A DNA stretch of 33,232 bases from an uncultured Selenomonadaceae bacterium (GTDB lineage Bacteria > Bacillota > Negativicutes > Selenomonadales > Selenomonadaceae). The notes under the pieces were generated by a model. The model made no database searches and was not told the DNA's origin. It was given only the letters and a program-made list of their open reading frames with translations. The translations under genes were made by a program, and so were the position numbers. Shown piece after piece: positions 33,088 through 33,232 of this stretch (position 1 is the first letter of the stretch; each line of letters opens with the position of its first letter). The stretch lies in NCBI GenBank assembly GCA_905234395.1, contig CAJOHG010000024.1:4869-38100 (forward strand). The letters run 5' to 3'.

Positions 33088-33232
33088 TTGGACATCCTGC
33101 CCATATTGTTTCAAATGTTTCTCGTCGCGTTCTTAATCGCCATGAACGGCTTTTTCGTCGCGGCGGAATTTTGTTGTGTAAAAATGCGCCCGTCCCGATT
33201 GGAGACGCTGATTCAAGAAGGCAACACGCGCG
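33088..33232 (+). CDS. CNNM/CorC-HlyC (DUF21) membrane protein, 5' end only
   Basis: Starts at TTG 33088 eight bases after GGAGG and runs off the window. The 48 visible codons give a first hydrophobic helix (FQMFLVAFLIAMNGFFVAAE) and then FCCVKMRPSRLETLIQEGN, the DUF21 signature in which NGFFVAAEF is followed by a small-residue and basic stretch. Full-length members have a DUF21 membrane domain, two CBS domains and a CorC_HlyC domain, and are linked to magnesium or cobalt export. The downstream domains cannot be checked here. Confidence 0.85.
   Translation, partial: MDILPILFQMFLVAFLIAMNGFFVAAEFCCVKMRPSRLETLIQEGNTR

Overview
The window reads like the chromosome of an anaerobic, probably diderm Firmicute of the Negativicutes/Selenomonas type. 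This is inference from gene content: meso-diaminopimelate dehydrogenase (Ddh), superoxide reductase, a PreP-type M16C peptidase, a CofE-like ligase without an F420 context, a HlyD-type adaptor, and strong GGAGG ribosome sites with many TTG starts. Genes are densely packed. Most long open frames opposite real genes are codon-bias shadows and are left out.

Layout. (1) 101-3648, minus strand: membrane-anchored protein, CofE-like ligase, a coiled-coil repeat gene broken by a frameshift, and a secreted GH84 hexosaminidase, with a promoter at 3620-3648 and a terminator at 101-130. (2) 3661-9862, plus strand: one long operon of hexapeptide acetyltransferase, PreP-like protease, two small envelope proteins, dapA and a secreted protein, between a strong promoter and a strong terminator. 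(3) 9880-10302, minus: superoxide reductase with a one-base frameshift, divergent from GH1 6-phospho-beta-glucosidase and tyrA (10370-12711). (4) 12716-13025: a compact pair of convergent, overlapping transcription units encoding a 20-residue hydrophobic peptide and an antisense RNA. It looks like an undescribed type I toxin-antitoxin locus and is the best candidate for something new here. (5) 13022-16998, minus: TetR regulator, HlyD adaptor and two ABC-2 permeases, with no ATPase gene. (6) 17032-22163, plus: ddh, a Pro-rich membrane protein, comF and a shortened uvrA. (7) 22231-22629, minus: zinc-ribbon protein. (8) 22682-26580, plus: potABCD polyamine importer. (9) 26581-29371: a decayed zone with a transposase-like N-terminus fused to an unknown gene carrying two in-frame stops, an unknown C-terminal fragment, and a possible IS200/IS605 3' remnant. 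(10) 29372-32589, plus: helical protein, Nim-like flavoprotein, RelB/RelE-like pair, P-loop kinase and UbiA-type prenyltransferase. (11) 32601-33232: a duplicated ubiA tail and the start of a CorC/HlyC-type (DUF21) gene.

Small-scale rearrangement is a theme. There are tandem duplications (16167-16410; ubiA tail), a contracted 87-bp repeat array (1843-2050), a homopolymer frameshift (10092-10098), and TTAGG-like short repeats at three gene boundaries, two of which supply the stop codon of the adjacent gene. Two conserved enzymes lack defined pieces: UvrA lacks its insertion domain, and the PreP-like protease lacks about nine residues beside its zinc motif.
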